Assembly: GCA_934432595.1 (NCBI GenBank)
Contig: CAKRYR010000008.1
Coordinates: forward strand, 34,301-98,300
Length of the DNA: 64,000 nt
Direction: 5' to 3'
Source of the DNA: an uncultured Lachnospiraceae bacterium
GTDB lineage: Bacteria; Bacillota; Clostridia; Lachnospirales; Lachnospiraceae
Part shown: piece by piece, positions 42,248 through 51,048 of the stretch
Layout: each line of letters opens with the position of its first letter
How positions within the stretch are numbered: the stretch's first letter is position 1
Translations under genes and position numbers: made by a program
The notes under the pieces: generated by a model
What the model was told of the DNA's origin: nothing
The model's input: the letters and a program-made list of their open reading frames with translations, nothing else
Database searches by the model: none

Positions 42248-42276
42248 TTGCTATTTCATAACAATAGTGATAGAAT
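42248..42276 (+). promoter_or_regulatory. Internal promoter before rpmJ
   Basis: TTGCTA (42248-42253), 17-bp spacer, TAGAAT (42271-42276), 34 bases before the rpmJ start. It suggests that rpmJ and the alpha operon can be transcribed separately. Confidence 0.5.
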
Positions 42277-42310
42277 ATTTACTGGACTTTTGTGAAAGGA
42301 GTGAATTGTA

Positions 42311-42424
42311 GTGAAGGTTAGATCATCAGTAAAACCAATTTGCGAAAAGTGCAAAATCATTAAGAGAAAGGGAAGCATCAGAGTAATCTGTGAAAATCCT
42401 AGACATAAGCAAAGACAAGGCTAA
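42311..42424 (+). CDS. rpmJ: 50S ribosomal protein L36
   Basis: 37 aa, GTG start with AAAGGAGTG upstream. The zinc-binding form: MKVRSSVKPICEKCKIIKRK, then ICENPRHKQRQG, with the Cys-x2-Cys, Cys and His ligands intact. Conserved position between infA and rpsM. Confidence 0.95.
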   Translation: MKVRSSVKPICEKCKIIKRKGSIRVICENPRHKQRQG

Positions 42425-42702
42425 TAATATAGCTTTATTTTGCATTTATTTTAGAGCGGCTGAAGTAGTTTGTACTACTTGTTAATTAATAAATGATTGA
42501 GAGTGTTTGTATGCATTTCACCATATAGTAATAACTATATGATATGAACATTCAGTTTTTCAAGTCTTTAATCGGTATAAGATGTTCATTATAGAAGAAT
42601 AACAGTTTAACATTCTTCTAGTTTTATATTGGTAAGGACATTAATTATGAAAAAAAGTTGTTAAAAAGAGATTGATTAAATTTATGGAGGTGTAATACGC
42701 AC
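42425..42702 (+). promoter_or_regulatory. Structured leader of the rpsM-rpsK-rpsD-rpoA-rplQ operon
   Basis: 278 bases without a gene. Hairpins: AAGTAGT/ACTACTT (42463-42480), CATATAGT/ACTATATG (42522-42541), TGAACAT/ATGTTCA (42545-42588) and AGAAGAAT/ATTCTTCT (42593-42619), the last followed by AGTTTT. In other bacteria S4 (rpsD, two genes down) represses through a structured, pseudoknotted leader; this region could serve that purpose, by inference. Confidence 0.5.
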
Positions 42703-43071
42703 ATGGCTCGTATCAGTGGTGTAGATTTACCAAGAGAGAAACGTGTAGAGATTGGTCTTACTTATATATATGGTATAGGTAGAACAAGTTCAAATCGTAT
42801 TCTTAAAGAAGCAAATGTTAATCCTGACACTCGTGTTAAGGATTTGACTGACGAAGAAGTAGCTAGAATCCGTGACGTAATCGATGCTTCACAAACAGTT
42901 GAAGGTGATTTACGTAGAGAGATAGCTCTTAACATTAAGAGACTTCAAGAGATTGGATGCTATAGAGGCATTCGTCATAGAAAAGGACTTCCAGTTCGTG
43001 GACAAAATACTAAGAACAATGCAAGAACTAGAAAAGGTCCTAAGAGAACAGTAGCAAATAAGAAGAAATAA
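42703..43071 (+). CDS. rpsM: 30S ribosomal protein S13
   Basis: 122 aa. Starts MARISGVDLPREKRVEIGLT; contains YGIGRTSSNRIL and the basic C terminus RHRKGLPVRGQNTKNNARTR. GGAGGTG before the ATG. Confidence 0.97.
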   Translation: MARISGVDLPREKRVEIGLTYIYGIGRTSSNRILKEANVNPDTRVKDLTDEEVARIRDVIDASQTVEGDLRREIALNIKRLQEIGCYRGIRHRKGLPVRGQNTKNNARTRKGPKRTVANKKK

Positions 43072-43141
43072 TCATTTATAGAATTTGTTTTATATGATTA
43101 TTATTAGTAATTATAGAAAATCCAACAGGAGGGTTTATTAA

Positions 43142-43540
43142 ATGGCTAAAAAAGCAGCAACTAAAAAAGTGACTAAGAAGCGTGTTAAAAAGAACGTTGA
43201 ACGTGGACAAGCACACATTCAGTCATCTTTTAATAATACAATAGTAACCCTTACAGACGCTGAGGGTAATGCATTGTCATGGGCAAGTGCTGGTGGATTA
43301 GGATTTAGAGGTTCTAAGAAATCAACTCCTTACGCAGCACAAATGGCAGCTGAGACTGCAGCTAAAGCAGCAGTAGTACATGGTTTGAAAACAGTAGAAG
43401 TTATGGTAAAGGGTCCAGGTTCAGGAAGAGATGCCGCAATTCGTGCACTTCAAGCTTGTGGTATAGAGGTAACAAGTATTAAAGATGTTACTCCAGTTCC
43501 ACATAATGGATGTAGACCACCAAAACGTAGAAGAGTCTAA
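43142..43540 (+). CDS. rpsK: 30S ribosomal protein S11
   Basis: 132 aa. Lysine-rich N terminus, then AHIQSSFNNTIVTLTDAEGN, PGSGRDAAIRALQACGIEV and the C-terminal HNGCRPPKRRRV. AGGAGG before the ATG. Confidence 0.97.
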   Translation: MAKKAATKKVTKKRVKKNVERGQAHIQSSFNNTIVTLTDAEGNALSWASAGGLGFRGSKKSTPYAAQMAAETAAKAAVVHGLKTVEVMVKGPGSGRDAAIRALQACGIEVTSIKDVTPVPHNGCRPPKRRRV

Positions 43541-43564
43541 TATTATAGGAGGTGTAAAATAGCA

Positions 43565-44161
43565 ATGGCAAGAGACATGAGTCCTGTATTGAAGAGATGT
43601 AGATCACTTGATCTTGAACCAACATTCTTAGGAATAGATAAGAAGTCTAACAGAAGATCTGCTAGAGCTGGTAAGAAGATGAGTGAATATGGATTACAAT
43701 TAAGAGAAAAACAAAAAGCTAAATTTATATATGGTGTTTTAGAAAAACCTTTTAGAAATAATTTTGAAAGAGCTAAGAAAATGAAGAATGGTACAGCAGG
43801 TGAAAACTTACTTATAATTCTTGAACTTAGACTTGATAATGTATTATTTAGAATGGGTTACGGTAGAACTAGAAAAGAAGCTAGACAAATCGTAGATCAT
43901 AAACATGTATTGGTTAATGGTAAGAGAGTTAATATTCCTTCATACCAAGTTAAACCAGGTGATGTTATTGAAATAGCTGAGAAATATAAATCAGTTCAAA
44001 GATATAAAGATATATTAGAAGTAACAGATGGTAGATTAGTTCCAGCATGGCTAGAAGCTAATCATGACAACTTAAGTGGAACAGTTAAAGAAATGCCTAC
44101 AAGAGAGCAAATTGATGTTCCAGTTAATGAGATGCTTATCGTCGAGTTGTATTCTAAATAA
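43565..44161 (+). CDS. rpsD: 30S ribosomal protein S4
   Basis: 198 aa. S4 core domain (RLDNVLFRMGYGRTRKEARQ) and an N-terminal domain without the zinc-cysteine cluster. Primary 16S binder and, elsewhere, the translational repressor of this operon. Here it sits inside the alpha operon rather than alone as in Bacillus. Confidence 0.96.
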   Translation: MARDMSPVLKRCRSLDLEPTFLGIDKKSNRRSARAGKKMSEYGLQLREKQKAKFIYGVLEKPFRNNFERAKKMKNGTAGENLLIILELRLDNVLFRMGYGRTRKEARQIVDHKHVLVNGKRVNIPSYQVKPGDVIEIAEKYKSVQRYKDILEVTDGRLVPAWLEANHDNLSGTVKEMPTREQIDVPVNEMLIVELYSK

Positions 44162-44202
44162 TAATCTGGGCAAATAAAAGAACCCAAAAGGAGGGCCATA
44201 TA

Positions 44203-45162
44203 GTGTTTGATTTTGAAAAACCAAGAATAGAGATTGAAGAAATTTCTGAGGATAAAAAGTACGGCCGTTTCGTTTGTCAGCCACTTGAAAGAGGTTATGG
44301 CACAACACTAGGTAATTCATTGAGAAGAATAATGCTTTCATCTTTACCAGGTGTGGCTGTAAGTCAAGTTAAAATTGACGGTGTAGTGCATGAATTTAGT
44401 GCTATTCCAGGAGTTAAAGAAGATGTAACTGAGATAATTATGAATATTAAGAATCTTGCTATTAAGAATAATAGTGAGTCAACGGAACCTAAGATTGCTT
44501 ATATTGAGTATGAAGGTGAAGGTGTTGTTACAGCAGGAGATATTCATGTGGATTCAGATTTAGAAATTTTAAATCCTGAGTTAGTAATCGCTACATTAAG
44601 TGGTGGCTCAGATTGTAGATTATACATGGAGCTTACTATAACTTCAGGTAGAGGTTATATTAGTGCTGAGAAGAACAAAAATGATGATTTGCCAATAGGA
44701 GTTATTCCAATTGACTCAATCTATACTCCAATAGAGCGTGTTAATTTAACAGTTGAGAATACGCGTGTGGGTCAAATTACTGATTATGATAAGCTTACTT
44801 TAGATGTATTCACAAATGGTACTTTAGAGCCAGATGAAGCGCTTAGCTTGGCTGCAAAAGTTTTAAGTGAACATCTTAAATCATTTATTGATTTATCAGA
44901 GAAAGCAAAATCTGCAGAAGTTATTGTTGTTAAAGAAAACGACGAAAAAGAAAAAATTCTTGATATGAATATAGATGAGTTAGAATTATCTGTTAGATCA
45001 TATAACTGTTTGAAGAGAGCAGGTATAAATACTGTTGAAGAATTAACTAACAAAACATCAGAAGATATGATGAAGGTTAGAAATCTTGGACGTAAGTCAC
45101 TTGAAGAAGTTTTAGCTAAGTTGAAAGAACTTGGATTATCACTTAACTTGGGTGATGAATAA
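44203..45162 (+). CDS. rpoA: RNA polymerase alpha subunit
   Basis: 319 aa, GTG start with AAAGGAGG upstream. N-terminal dimerisation domain (RGYGTTLGNSLRRIMLSSLP) and C-terminal DNA-binding domain (ELSVRSYNCLKRAGINTVEE, NLGRKSLEEVLAKL). Assembly platform of the polymerase and contact for UP elements. Confidence 0.98.
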   Translation: MFDFEKPRIEIEEISEDKKYGRFVCQPLERGYGTTLGNSLRRIMLSSLPGVAVSQVKIDGVVHEFSAIPGVKEDVTEIIMNIKNLAIKNNSESTEPKIAYIEYEGEGVVTAGDIHVDSDLEILNPELVIATLSGGSDCRLYMELTITSGRGYISAEKNKNDDLPIGVIPIDSIYTPIERVNLTVENTRVGQITDYDKLTLDVFTNGTLEPDEALSLAAKVLSEHLKSFIDLSEKAKSAEVIVVKENDEKEKILDMNIDELELSVRSYNCLKRAGINTVEELTNKTSEDMMKVRNLGRKSLEEVLAKLKELGLSLNLGDE

Positions 45163-45192
45163 TTGTTTGGTAAACTTTAAGGAGGTAAAATA

Positions 45193-45735
45193 ATGGCAGG
45201 CTATAGAAAACTTGGAAGAACATCAAGTCAAAGAAAAGCATTGCTTCGTAATCAAGTAACTAATTTATTATATCATGGAAAAATAGTTACAACTGAAGCA
45301 AAAGCCAAAGAAATTCGTAGAATTGCTGAGAGCCTAATAGCATTAGCTGTTAGAGAGAAAGATAATTTCGAAACAGTTACAGTTACAGCTAAGGTTGCTC
45401 GTAAAGATAAAGATGGCAAGAGAGTAAAAGAAGTTGTAGATGGTAAGAAAGTTACTGTATATGATGAAGTTGAAAAAACTATCAAAAAAGATAATCCATC
45501 AAGACTTCATGCTAGACGTCAAATGTTAAAAGTACTTTATAATGTTACAGATGTTCCTACTGAAGCAGCTGGAAAAAAGAAAGGTACTAAGACAGTAGAT
45601 GTTGCTCAAAAATTATTTGATGAGATTGCTCCTAAGTATGCGTCAAGTAATCACAATGGTGGTTACACTAGAATCGTAAAGATTGGACCACGTAAAGGTG
45701 ATGCAGCTATGGAAGTTCTAATTGAATTAGTATAG
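45193..45735 (+). CDS. rplQ: 50S ribosomal protein L17, enlarged
   Basis: 180 aa, versus about 113-128 in most bacteria. Ends are canonical: GYRKLGRTSSQRKALLRNQV, HARRQMLKVLYN, and GGYTRIVKIGPRKGDAAM. Two insertions account for the excess: about 45 residues of charged sequence between the first helix pair and HARRQ (about 58-103, including KRVKEVVDGKKVTVYDEVEK), and about 15 residues (PTEAAGKKKGTKTVD) before the last strand. The reading frame is intact. Last ribosomal gene; a terminator follows. Confidence 0.96.
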   Translation: MAGYRKLGRTSSQRKALLRNQVTNLLYHGKIVTTEAKAKEIRRIAESLIALAVREKDNFETVTVTAKVARKDKDGKRVKEVVDGKKVTVYDEVEKTIKKDNPSRLHARRQMLKVLYNVTDVPTEAAGKKKGTKTVDVAQKLFDEIAPKYASSNHNGGYTRIVKIGPRKGDAAMEVLIELV

Positions 45736-45763
45736 GTTTTATCCTAATATTATATGAGAATAG

Positions 45764-45827
45764 TGAGGTTGTTAGTAATGATTATCTAGAAAGATTAATG
45801 TCGTTATAACAACCTCATTTATTTTTT
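45764..45827 (+). terminator. Terminator of the ribosomal supercluster
   Basis: TGAGGTTGTTA (45764-45774) pairs with TAACAACCTCA (45807-45817) over a 32-nt loop, followed by TTTATTTTTT. Confidence 0.8.
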
Positions 45828-45859
45828 GCTAAATATTATTACGTAAAGGAGGAATATAG

Positions 45860-46702
45860 ATGATTAAGGCAAATGACATTGTTTTTGAATATATACGAAG
45901 AGATTTAGATGGAAATGTAGATGCTATTGTTAAAGCTTTAGATGGGATTAATATTGATATAAAAGATGGAGAATTTGTTGCATTATTAGGACATAATGGA
46001 TCAGGAAAATCTACATTTGCGAAACATCTTAATGGTCTATTGACACCTTCTGAAGGAACATTATATATTAATGGATATGATATTTATGATAATGATAATT
46101 TATGGGATATACGTCAGAGTGTAGGTATGGTTTTTCAAAATCCTGATAATCAGATTGTTGGAACAGTTGTAGAAGAAGATGTAGGATTTGGACCAGAAAA
46201 TCTCGGACTTAGGTCATCTGAAATATGGAAAAGGGTAGATGATAGTCTGGCTAAAGTAAAGATGTTAGAACATAGATATGAGTCTCCTAACAGATTATCT
46301 GGTGGCCAAAAGCAAAGAGTAGCGATAGCTGGAATATTGGCGCTAAAACCTAAATGTATAGTTTTAGATGAGCCAACAGCTATGTTGGACCCAATGGGAA
46401 GAAAAGATGTTATTGAAATAATACATGAGTTAAATAAAAATGAAGGAATAACTATTATTTTGGTTACTCATAATATGGAAGAAGTAATAGACGCTGATAG
46501 AATATATGTAATGGACAAAGGTAAAGTTGTAATGGAAGGAAAGCCTAGAGAGGTATTTTCTCAGCGTAGAATATTGAATGAGTATAAGTTGGAAGTGCCA
46601 CAGGCAACATTGATAGGAGAGTATTTAAAGGAAAAAGGTATTCCTATAACAAAAACAGTTTTAAGTATAGATGAGCTTATAGATGAATTAAAAAATATTT
46701 AA
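45860..46702 (+). CDS. ecfA1: Energy-coupling factor ATPase EcfA1
   Basis: 280 aa. ABC ATPase of the group II ECF vitamin/metal importer: Walker A GHNGSGKST, Q-loop FQNPDNQIV, signature LSGGQKQR, Walker B CIVLDEPTAMLDP, and the C-terminal extension typical of EcfA1. Pairs with EcfA2 and EcfT to power several S components encoded elsewhere. AAAGGAGG before the ATG. Confidence 0.95.
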   Translation: MIKANDIVFEYIRRDLDGNVDAIVKALDGINIDIKDGEFVALLGHNGSGKSTFAKHLNGLLTPSEGTLYINGYDIYDNDNLWDIRQSVGMVFQNPDNQIVGTVVEEDVGFGPENLGLRSSEIWKRVDDSLAKVKMLEHRYESPNRLSGGQKQRVAIAGILALKPKCIVLDEPTAMLDPMGRKDVIEIIHELNKNEGITIILVTHNMEEVIDADRIYVMDKGKVVMEGKPREVFSQRRILNEYKLEVPQATLIGEYLKEKGIPITKTVLSIDELIDELKNI

Positions 46703-46782
46703 ATTATGAAAGAATTAGAATAAAACAACTAATGAGGGAGCTCATATAAGCATTATTTAGAAAGAAATATGAGGTGACAGTT

Positions 46783-47643
46783 TTGTCAATTATTTTAGTT
46801 AATATTAGTTACTATTATGATAGTAATTCATCAGAAAAGAAAAAAGCATTAAGTAATATTAATTTAAAAATAGATGATGGAGAAATGATTGGTATAATAG
46901 GGCACACTGGTTCGGGTAAGTCAACTTTAGTTCAACATTTAAATGGCCTTATAAAAGCATCTAATGGAGCATATTATTATAATGGGGAAGATGTGTATGA
47001 TAAAGATTATAATTTAAAAAATTTGAGAAATAAAGTTGGACTAGTTTTTCAGTATCCAGAATATCAATTATTTGAAGAAACCGTAATAAAAGACGTAAGT
47101 TATGGACCTACTATGCAAGGATTAGAGTTATTAGAGGTACAATTAAGGGCATTTGAGTCATTAAAACTTCTTGGTATAGATGAAGAGTATTTAGATGCAT
47201 CTCCTTTGGAATTATCAGGAGGTCAAAAAAGAAAGGTTGCAATAGCAGGTGTCTTAGCTATGAAACCAGATGTTTTAGTACTTGATGAGCCTACAGCAGG
47301 ATTAGACCCTTATAGTAGAAAAGAATTATTAAATATAATTAAGGGATTACATAGGGAGACTGGAATGACTGTAGTAATTGTTTCACACAGTATGGAAGAC
47401 ATGGCAGAATATGTGGACAGGCTTATCGTAATGAATGAAGGTAGAATTGAGTATGATGATTCACCACAGAAAGTATTTGAAAATTATGAAGAATTAAAGA
47501 AGATGGGATTAGATGTTCCTGAAAGTGTAAGATTAATTAATGAGCTTAGAAATGAAGGATATTTGATACCATACTCAAATTGTAGTGTAAGGTCTATAGT
47601 AGAAGACGTTGCAAGATATTTTAAGAATGATATGAATAAATAA
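46783..47643 (+). CDS. ecfA2: Energy-coupling factor ATPase EcfA2
   Basis: 286 aa from a TTG start at 46783, 6 bases after GAGGTG; the GTG at 46774 overlaps that site. Walker A GHTGSGKST, FQYPEYQLFEET, LSGGQKRKVAIAG, VLVLDEPTAGLDP. The FQ-Y-PE-Y-QLF block separates it from EcfA1. Confidence 0.94.
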   Translation: MSIILVNISYYYDSNSSEKKKALSNINLKIDDGEMIGIIGHTGSGKSTLVQHLNGLIKASNGAYYYNGEDVYDKDYNLKNLRNKVGLVFQYPEYQLFEETVIKDVSYGPTMQGLELLEVQLRAFESLKLLGIDEEYLDASPLELSGGQKRKVAIAGVLAMKPDVLVLDEPTAGLDPYSRKELLNIIKGLHRETGMTVVIVSHSMEDMAEYVDRLIVMNEGRIEYDDSPQKVFENYEELKKMGLDVPESVRLINELRNEGYLIPYSNCSVRSIVEDVARYFKNDMNK

Positions 47644-47693
47644 GTTATAATCATTTTTTTGAGTAAAATAAACGTAAAAATGGAGAATAATCA

Positions 47694-48494
47694 ATGATAA
47701 GAGATATAACAATAGGACAGTATTATAGGACAGATTCATTTATACATAAATTAGATCCTAGAACTAAGATTATAGGTGCATTTGTTCTAATAATTGATTT
47801 GTTTATATTTAAAAATCCAATAGCATATGTTTTAGCAGCAATATATTTATTATCAATTATTAAGTTATCAAAAGTGCCGTTTAAATATATATTAAGAGGA
47901 TTAAAATCTATCATTTTACTTATAGGTTTTACCGTAGTTTGTCAGATTATGTTTAATAAATCAGGCGATTTGTTGTTAAATACAAAATATATAAGAATAT
48001 ATTCAGAGGGAGTATATAGTGCTGTATTTTTGGCGTCAAGGATTGTTTTATTAATTATTGGGACATCAATGATGACATATACAACTACACCAAATCAGTT
48101 GACAGATGGCTTAGAAAGCATTATGAGACCTCTAAAAGTATTTAGGTTACCAGTGCATGATATAGCCATGATAATGTCTATAGCATTAAGGTTTATACCA
48201 ATTTTATTAGAGGAATGCGACAAAATAATGAAAGCACAAATGGCAAGAGGGGCAGATTTTGTGTCGGGTAATATTATAGTAAGATGTAAAAATATGGTTC
48301 CAATCCTTGTTCCATTATTTATATCAGCATTTAGACGTGCAAATGATTTGGCATTAGCTATGGAATCAAGATGCTATAAAGGTGGAGAAGGACGTTCTAA
48401 GATGAAACCATTAAAATATAATGGAACCGATACAATTGCATTTCTCTATATGATAATATTTATATTATTACAAATTATATTGAAATTTATTTAA
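47694..48494 (+). CDS. ecfT: Energy-coupling factor transmembrane protein EcfT
   Basis: 266 aa, five to six membrane helices. Begins with the family block LDPRTKIIGAFVL; the two coupling Ala-Arg-Gly motifs are seen as ARGADF and the second, degenerate, as SRCYKGGEGR. Couples EcfA1/A2 ATP hydrolysis to interchangeable substrate-binding proteins. Confidence 0.94.
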   Translation: MIRDITIGQYYRTDSFIHKLDPRTKIIGAFVLIIDLFIFKNPIAYVLAAIYLLSIIKLSKVPFKYILRGLKSIILLIGFTVVCQIMFNKSGDLLLNTKYIRIYSEGVYSAVFLASRIVLLIIGTSMMTYTTTPNQLTDGLESIMRPLKVFRLPVHDIAMIMSIALRFIPILLEECDKIMKAQMARGADFVSGNIIVRCKNMVPILVPLFISAFRRANDLALAMESRCYKGGEGRSKMKPLKYNGTDTIAFLYMIIFILLQIILKFI

Positions 48495-48506
48495 GGAAAT
48501 GTGTAT

Positions 48507-49253
48507 ATGAGAAGAATAATGTTGATAGTTTCCTATCAAGGAACTAATTATTGTGGATGGCAGAAGCAAAAAAATGCTATAACAATTGAAGAAACGATAA
48601 ATAAAGCTATTTCAGATTTATTTGGAACAGAAATAAGTGTTATGGGGGCTAGTAGAACAGATACTGGTGTTCATGCTAAAGGAAATGTAGCAGTGATTGA
48701 TACAGAAAATATGACTATAGCTGCAGATAAGATTGCATATGCTTTAAATGCAAGATTACCAAAGGATATCAGAATACAAAAGTCAGAAGAAGTAAGTAAG
48801 GATTTTCATCCTAGATATGATAAAAATAGGAAGAAATACTCATATAAAATTCTAAATAACGCTGTAGAAATGCCGATATATAGAGAGTACACGTATCATG
48901 TGTATGGGACATTAAATATGGAGCTAATGAGAAAGGCAGCGCAGTATTTGATAGGTGAGCATGATTTTAAGGCTTTTTGTTCTGTAAATACACAAGTTGA
49001 ATCTACAATTAGAACAATTTATGACATATCAATTACTAAAAACCATGACAATATTATATCAATTGACATTGAGGGAAATGGATTTTTATATAATATGGTC
49101 AGAATTATAGTTGGAACCTTACTAGAAGTTGGTATTGGTAAGATGGATGTAGAACGAGTTAAAGAAATACTAGACAGTAAGGATAGAAAAAATGCCGGTC
49201 CTACAGCTCCTGCAAGAGGCTTGATACTAGAGTGGATACTTTATAATAGCTAG
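48507..49253 (+). CDS. truA: tRNA pseudouridine synthase A
   Basis: 248 aa from the ATG at 48507 (AAGGAA upstream); a GTG at 48501 is possible. Catalytic Asp52 in SRTDTGVHAKGN; YQGTNYCGWQ at the N terminus. Makes pseudouridine at positions 38-40 of tRNAs. rplM and rpsI, which often follow truA in Firmicutes, are absent here. Confidence 0.95.
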   Translation: MRRIMLIVSYQGTNYCGWQKQKNAITIEETINKAISDLFGTEISVMGASRTDTGVHAKGNVAVIDTENMTIAADKIAYALNARLPKDIRIQKSEEVSKDFHPRYDKNRKKYSYKILNNAVEMPIYREYTYHVYGTLNMELMRKAAQYLIGEHDFKAFCSVNTQVESTIRTIYDISITKNHDNIISIDIEGNGFLYNMVRIIVGTLLEVGIGKMDVERVKEILDSKDRKNAGPTAPARGLILEWILYNS

Positions 49254-49286
49254 TGAGTAATTGGTTAATATGGAGTTAAGAAGGAC

Positions 49287-49315
49287 TTGACATCCTATGA
49301 TGTATAAGTTATAAT
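49287..49315 (+). promoter_or_regulatory. Consensus promoter of tRNA-Gln
   Basis: TTGACA (49287-49292), 17-bp spacer, TATAAT (49310-49315): both hexamers perfect. It starts transcription about 25 bases before the tRNA. Confidence 0.85.
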
Positions 49316-49346
49316 ATGCTTTGCTTAATTAATAATTGTAAAATTT

Positions 49347-49418
49347 TGGGCTATCGCCAAATGGTAAGGCATCGGACTCTGACTCCGACATTTCAAGGTT
49401 CGAATCCTTGTAGCCCAG
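49347..49418 (+). tRNA. tRNA-Gln (anticodon CUG)
   Basis: A cloverleaf of 72 nt: acceptor TGGGCTA/TAGCCCA with the U1-A72 pair and G73 expected for glutamine tRNA, D arm GCC/GGC, anticodon stem TCGGA/TCCGA with loop CTCTGAC giving anticodon CUG (reads CAG), T arm CAAGG/CCTTG with loop TTCGAAT. The CCA end is not encoded. Single-gene unit between its promoter and terminator. Confidence 0.95.
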
Positions 49419-49426
49419 TTTTCACT

Positions 49427-49452
49427 AGCACTACGATATAGTAGTGCTTTTT
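49427..49452 (+). terminator. Terminator of tRNA-Gln
   Basis: AGCACTAC (49427-49434) pairs with GTAGTGCT (49441-49448), 6-nt loop, then TTTT. Confidence 0.85.
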
Positions 49453-49525
49453 CTATTATATAGATTTTATATTGTAGGGATATAAAGATGAATCTGTGAA
49501 TAGAGGCACGGAAATGAGGTAAGGT

Positions 49526-50785
49526 ATGAAGAATTTTTTTAGTAATTTATTAAATGGTATAAGGGATTTTGACTTTGATTTTCAAGCAAAAGCAGAAAAA
49601 AATAAGGATAAATGGGCAGAAAAATGGCGTACTGAAAAGATTAAGTTAAAGAAGATAGGTTTTATTTTAGCTCTTGTTAAATTAAGAAATAAAATTAGAA
49701 GAGCATTTAGAAATTCTAAGCTTTATGCAAAACTTGTAGAAATTAAGGGGAAAATTATTACTCCAGATGTTAGAAGAAGACTATGGGATATAAAAAGATC
49801 AATGGCTTATAGGCTTGGAACAAGAATGGCAGTGCTAGCATTAGCATGTTTTATTGCATTAATGATTGCAAATAGTTCAGTGGAAGCAACTAAAAGTTCA
49901 GCAGCTGGGGTGGAAAAAAATAATAACATGGTAATAGCTAAGACTGGTTCAGGTGAAGAAGTTAAGGAAGAACCAGTTGCAACAGAAATCCCAGAAGAAT
50001 TGGAAGAAAAGAAAGATGTTGTAAAAGAGGAAGAACAAGATAAAATATTTACAGAAGATAATAGTAAATGGTTAAAAGATGCAAAAACAAATGTATTTTC
50101 AGATAAGAACTATAAGACTATTAAGGGGTATAAATACTACATAAATAACAAAAAAATTGCGTCATTTATTGGTGTAGATGTATCTGCACATCAAGGTAAA
50201 ATCGATTGGGTGAAAGTAAAAAAAGCTGGAATTAAATTCGCATTTATTCGCGTAGGTGTAAGAGGTCATAAAACTGGTAAAATACAATATGACAAATATT
50301 TCAAATATAACATAGAAAATGCAAAGAAGAATGGGATTATGGTAGGAGTGTATTTCTTTACACAATCAATTAATACTCAAGAAGCATTGGAAGAAGCTAA
50401 TTTTGTACTTAATTGTATAAAAGGATATAAGTTGGATATGCCAGTTGTTTATGATATGGAATTTGTTAACGATAAAAATGCTAGAACTAGATTAGCAAAG
50501 TTAAATAATGAGCAAAGAACTGATATGGCAATAGCATTTATGGAACAAATAAAAAAATCAGGATATACATCAATGTTCTATGGATGTAAGACTTGGTTAG
50601 AAAAAGCAGTTCAATTATCTAGATTAAATGATTATTATATATGGTATGCGAGATATAATAATTATCCTGGATATAAGTATAGATATTATATTTGGCAATA
50701 TACAGAAAAAGGTCGTGTGGAGGGAATCAATGGAAATGTTGATTTAAATGTATGCTTATATAATTTTAAGAAGGTTATAAAATAG
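49526..50785 (+). CDS. Membrane-anchored GH25 lysozyme
   Basis: 419 aa. About 100 basic, charged N-terminal residues precede a single membrane helix (about 100-117), so the protein has a long cytoplasmic tail. A Glu/Lys-rich linker (about 120-200) leads to a glycoside hydrolase 25 domain (about 213-419): GVDVSAHQGKIDW with Asp218, and VVYDMEF with Asp310 and catalytic Glu312; YYIWQYT near the end is typical. It hydrolyses the MurNAc-GlcNAc bond of peptidoglycan, probably in growth or remodelling rather than as a released lysin. GAGGTAAGGT lies before the ATG. Monocistronic. Confidence 0.9.
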   Translation: MKNFFSNLLNGIRDFDFDFQAKAEKNKDKWAEKWRTEKIKLKKIGFILALVKLRNKIRRAFRNSKLYAKLVEIKGKIITPDVRRRLWDIKRSMAYRLGTRMAVLALACFIALMIANSSVEATKSSAAGVEKNNNMVIAKTGSGEEVKEEPVATEIPEELEEKKDVVKEEEQDKIFTEDNSKWLKDAKTNVFSDKNYKTIKGYKYYINNKKIASFIGVDVSAHQGKIDWVKVKKAGIKFAFIRVGVRGHKTGKIQYDKYFKYNIENAKKNGIMVGVYFFTQSINTQEALEEANFVLNCIKGYKLDMPVVYDMEFVNDKNARTRLAKLNNEQRTDMAIAFMEQIKKSGYTSMFYGCKTWLEKAVQLSRLNDYYIWYARYNNYPGYKYRYYIWQYTEKGRVEGINGNVDLNVCLYNFKKVIK

Positions 50786-50809
50786 CATAAAAATAGTAAT
50801 AAAATGATT

Positions 50810-50875
50810 AAAAAGTACTATTATTTCTAAGTAAGGAAAGAAGTTTTTCTGACGATAGATTTAATGGTGCTTTTT
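50810..50875 (+). terminator. Terminator after the lysozyme gene
   Basis: A 14-pair stem (50810-50823 with 50862-50875, two G-T pairs) ending in five T's, around a 38-nt loop. Confidence 0.7.
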
Positions 50876-50933
50876 CTTGGTTGATAGCATTGGATTAAAA
50901 TGACAAAAAATGAGAAAAAATGATTAAATTTTC

Positions 50934-50962
50934 TTTACAAAAAGGGGAAAAAGTGCTACTAT
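50934..50962 (+). promoter_or_regulatory. Promoter of pyruvate:ferredoxin oxidoreductase
   Basis: TTTACA (50934-50939), 17-bp spacer, TACTAT (50957-50962), with an A-rich upstream tract. An 86-base leader separates it from the start codon, which has a strong AAAGGAGG. Confidence 0.65.
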
Positions 50963-51048
50963 TTTTAACAGAGTTGATTTCTATTTTATAAGAAAATGTA
51001 GAGCATTTCTTATTAATCAATTTAACTTTAAAAGGAGGATTTATAGTA

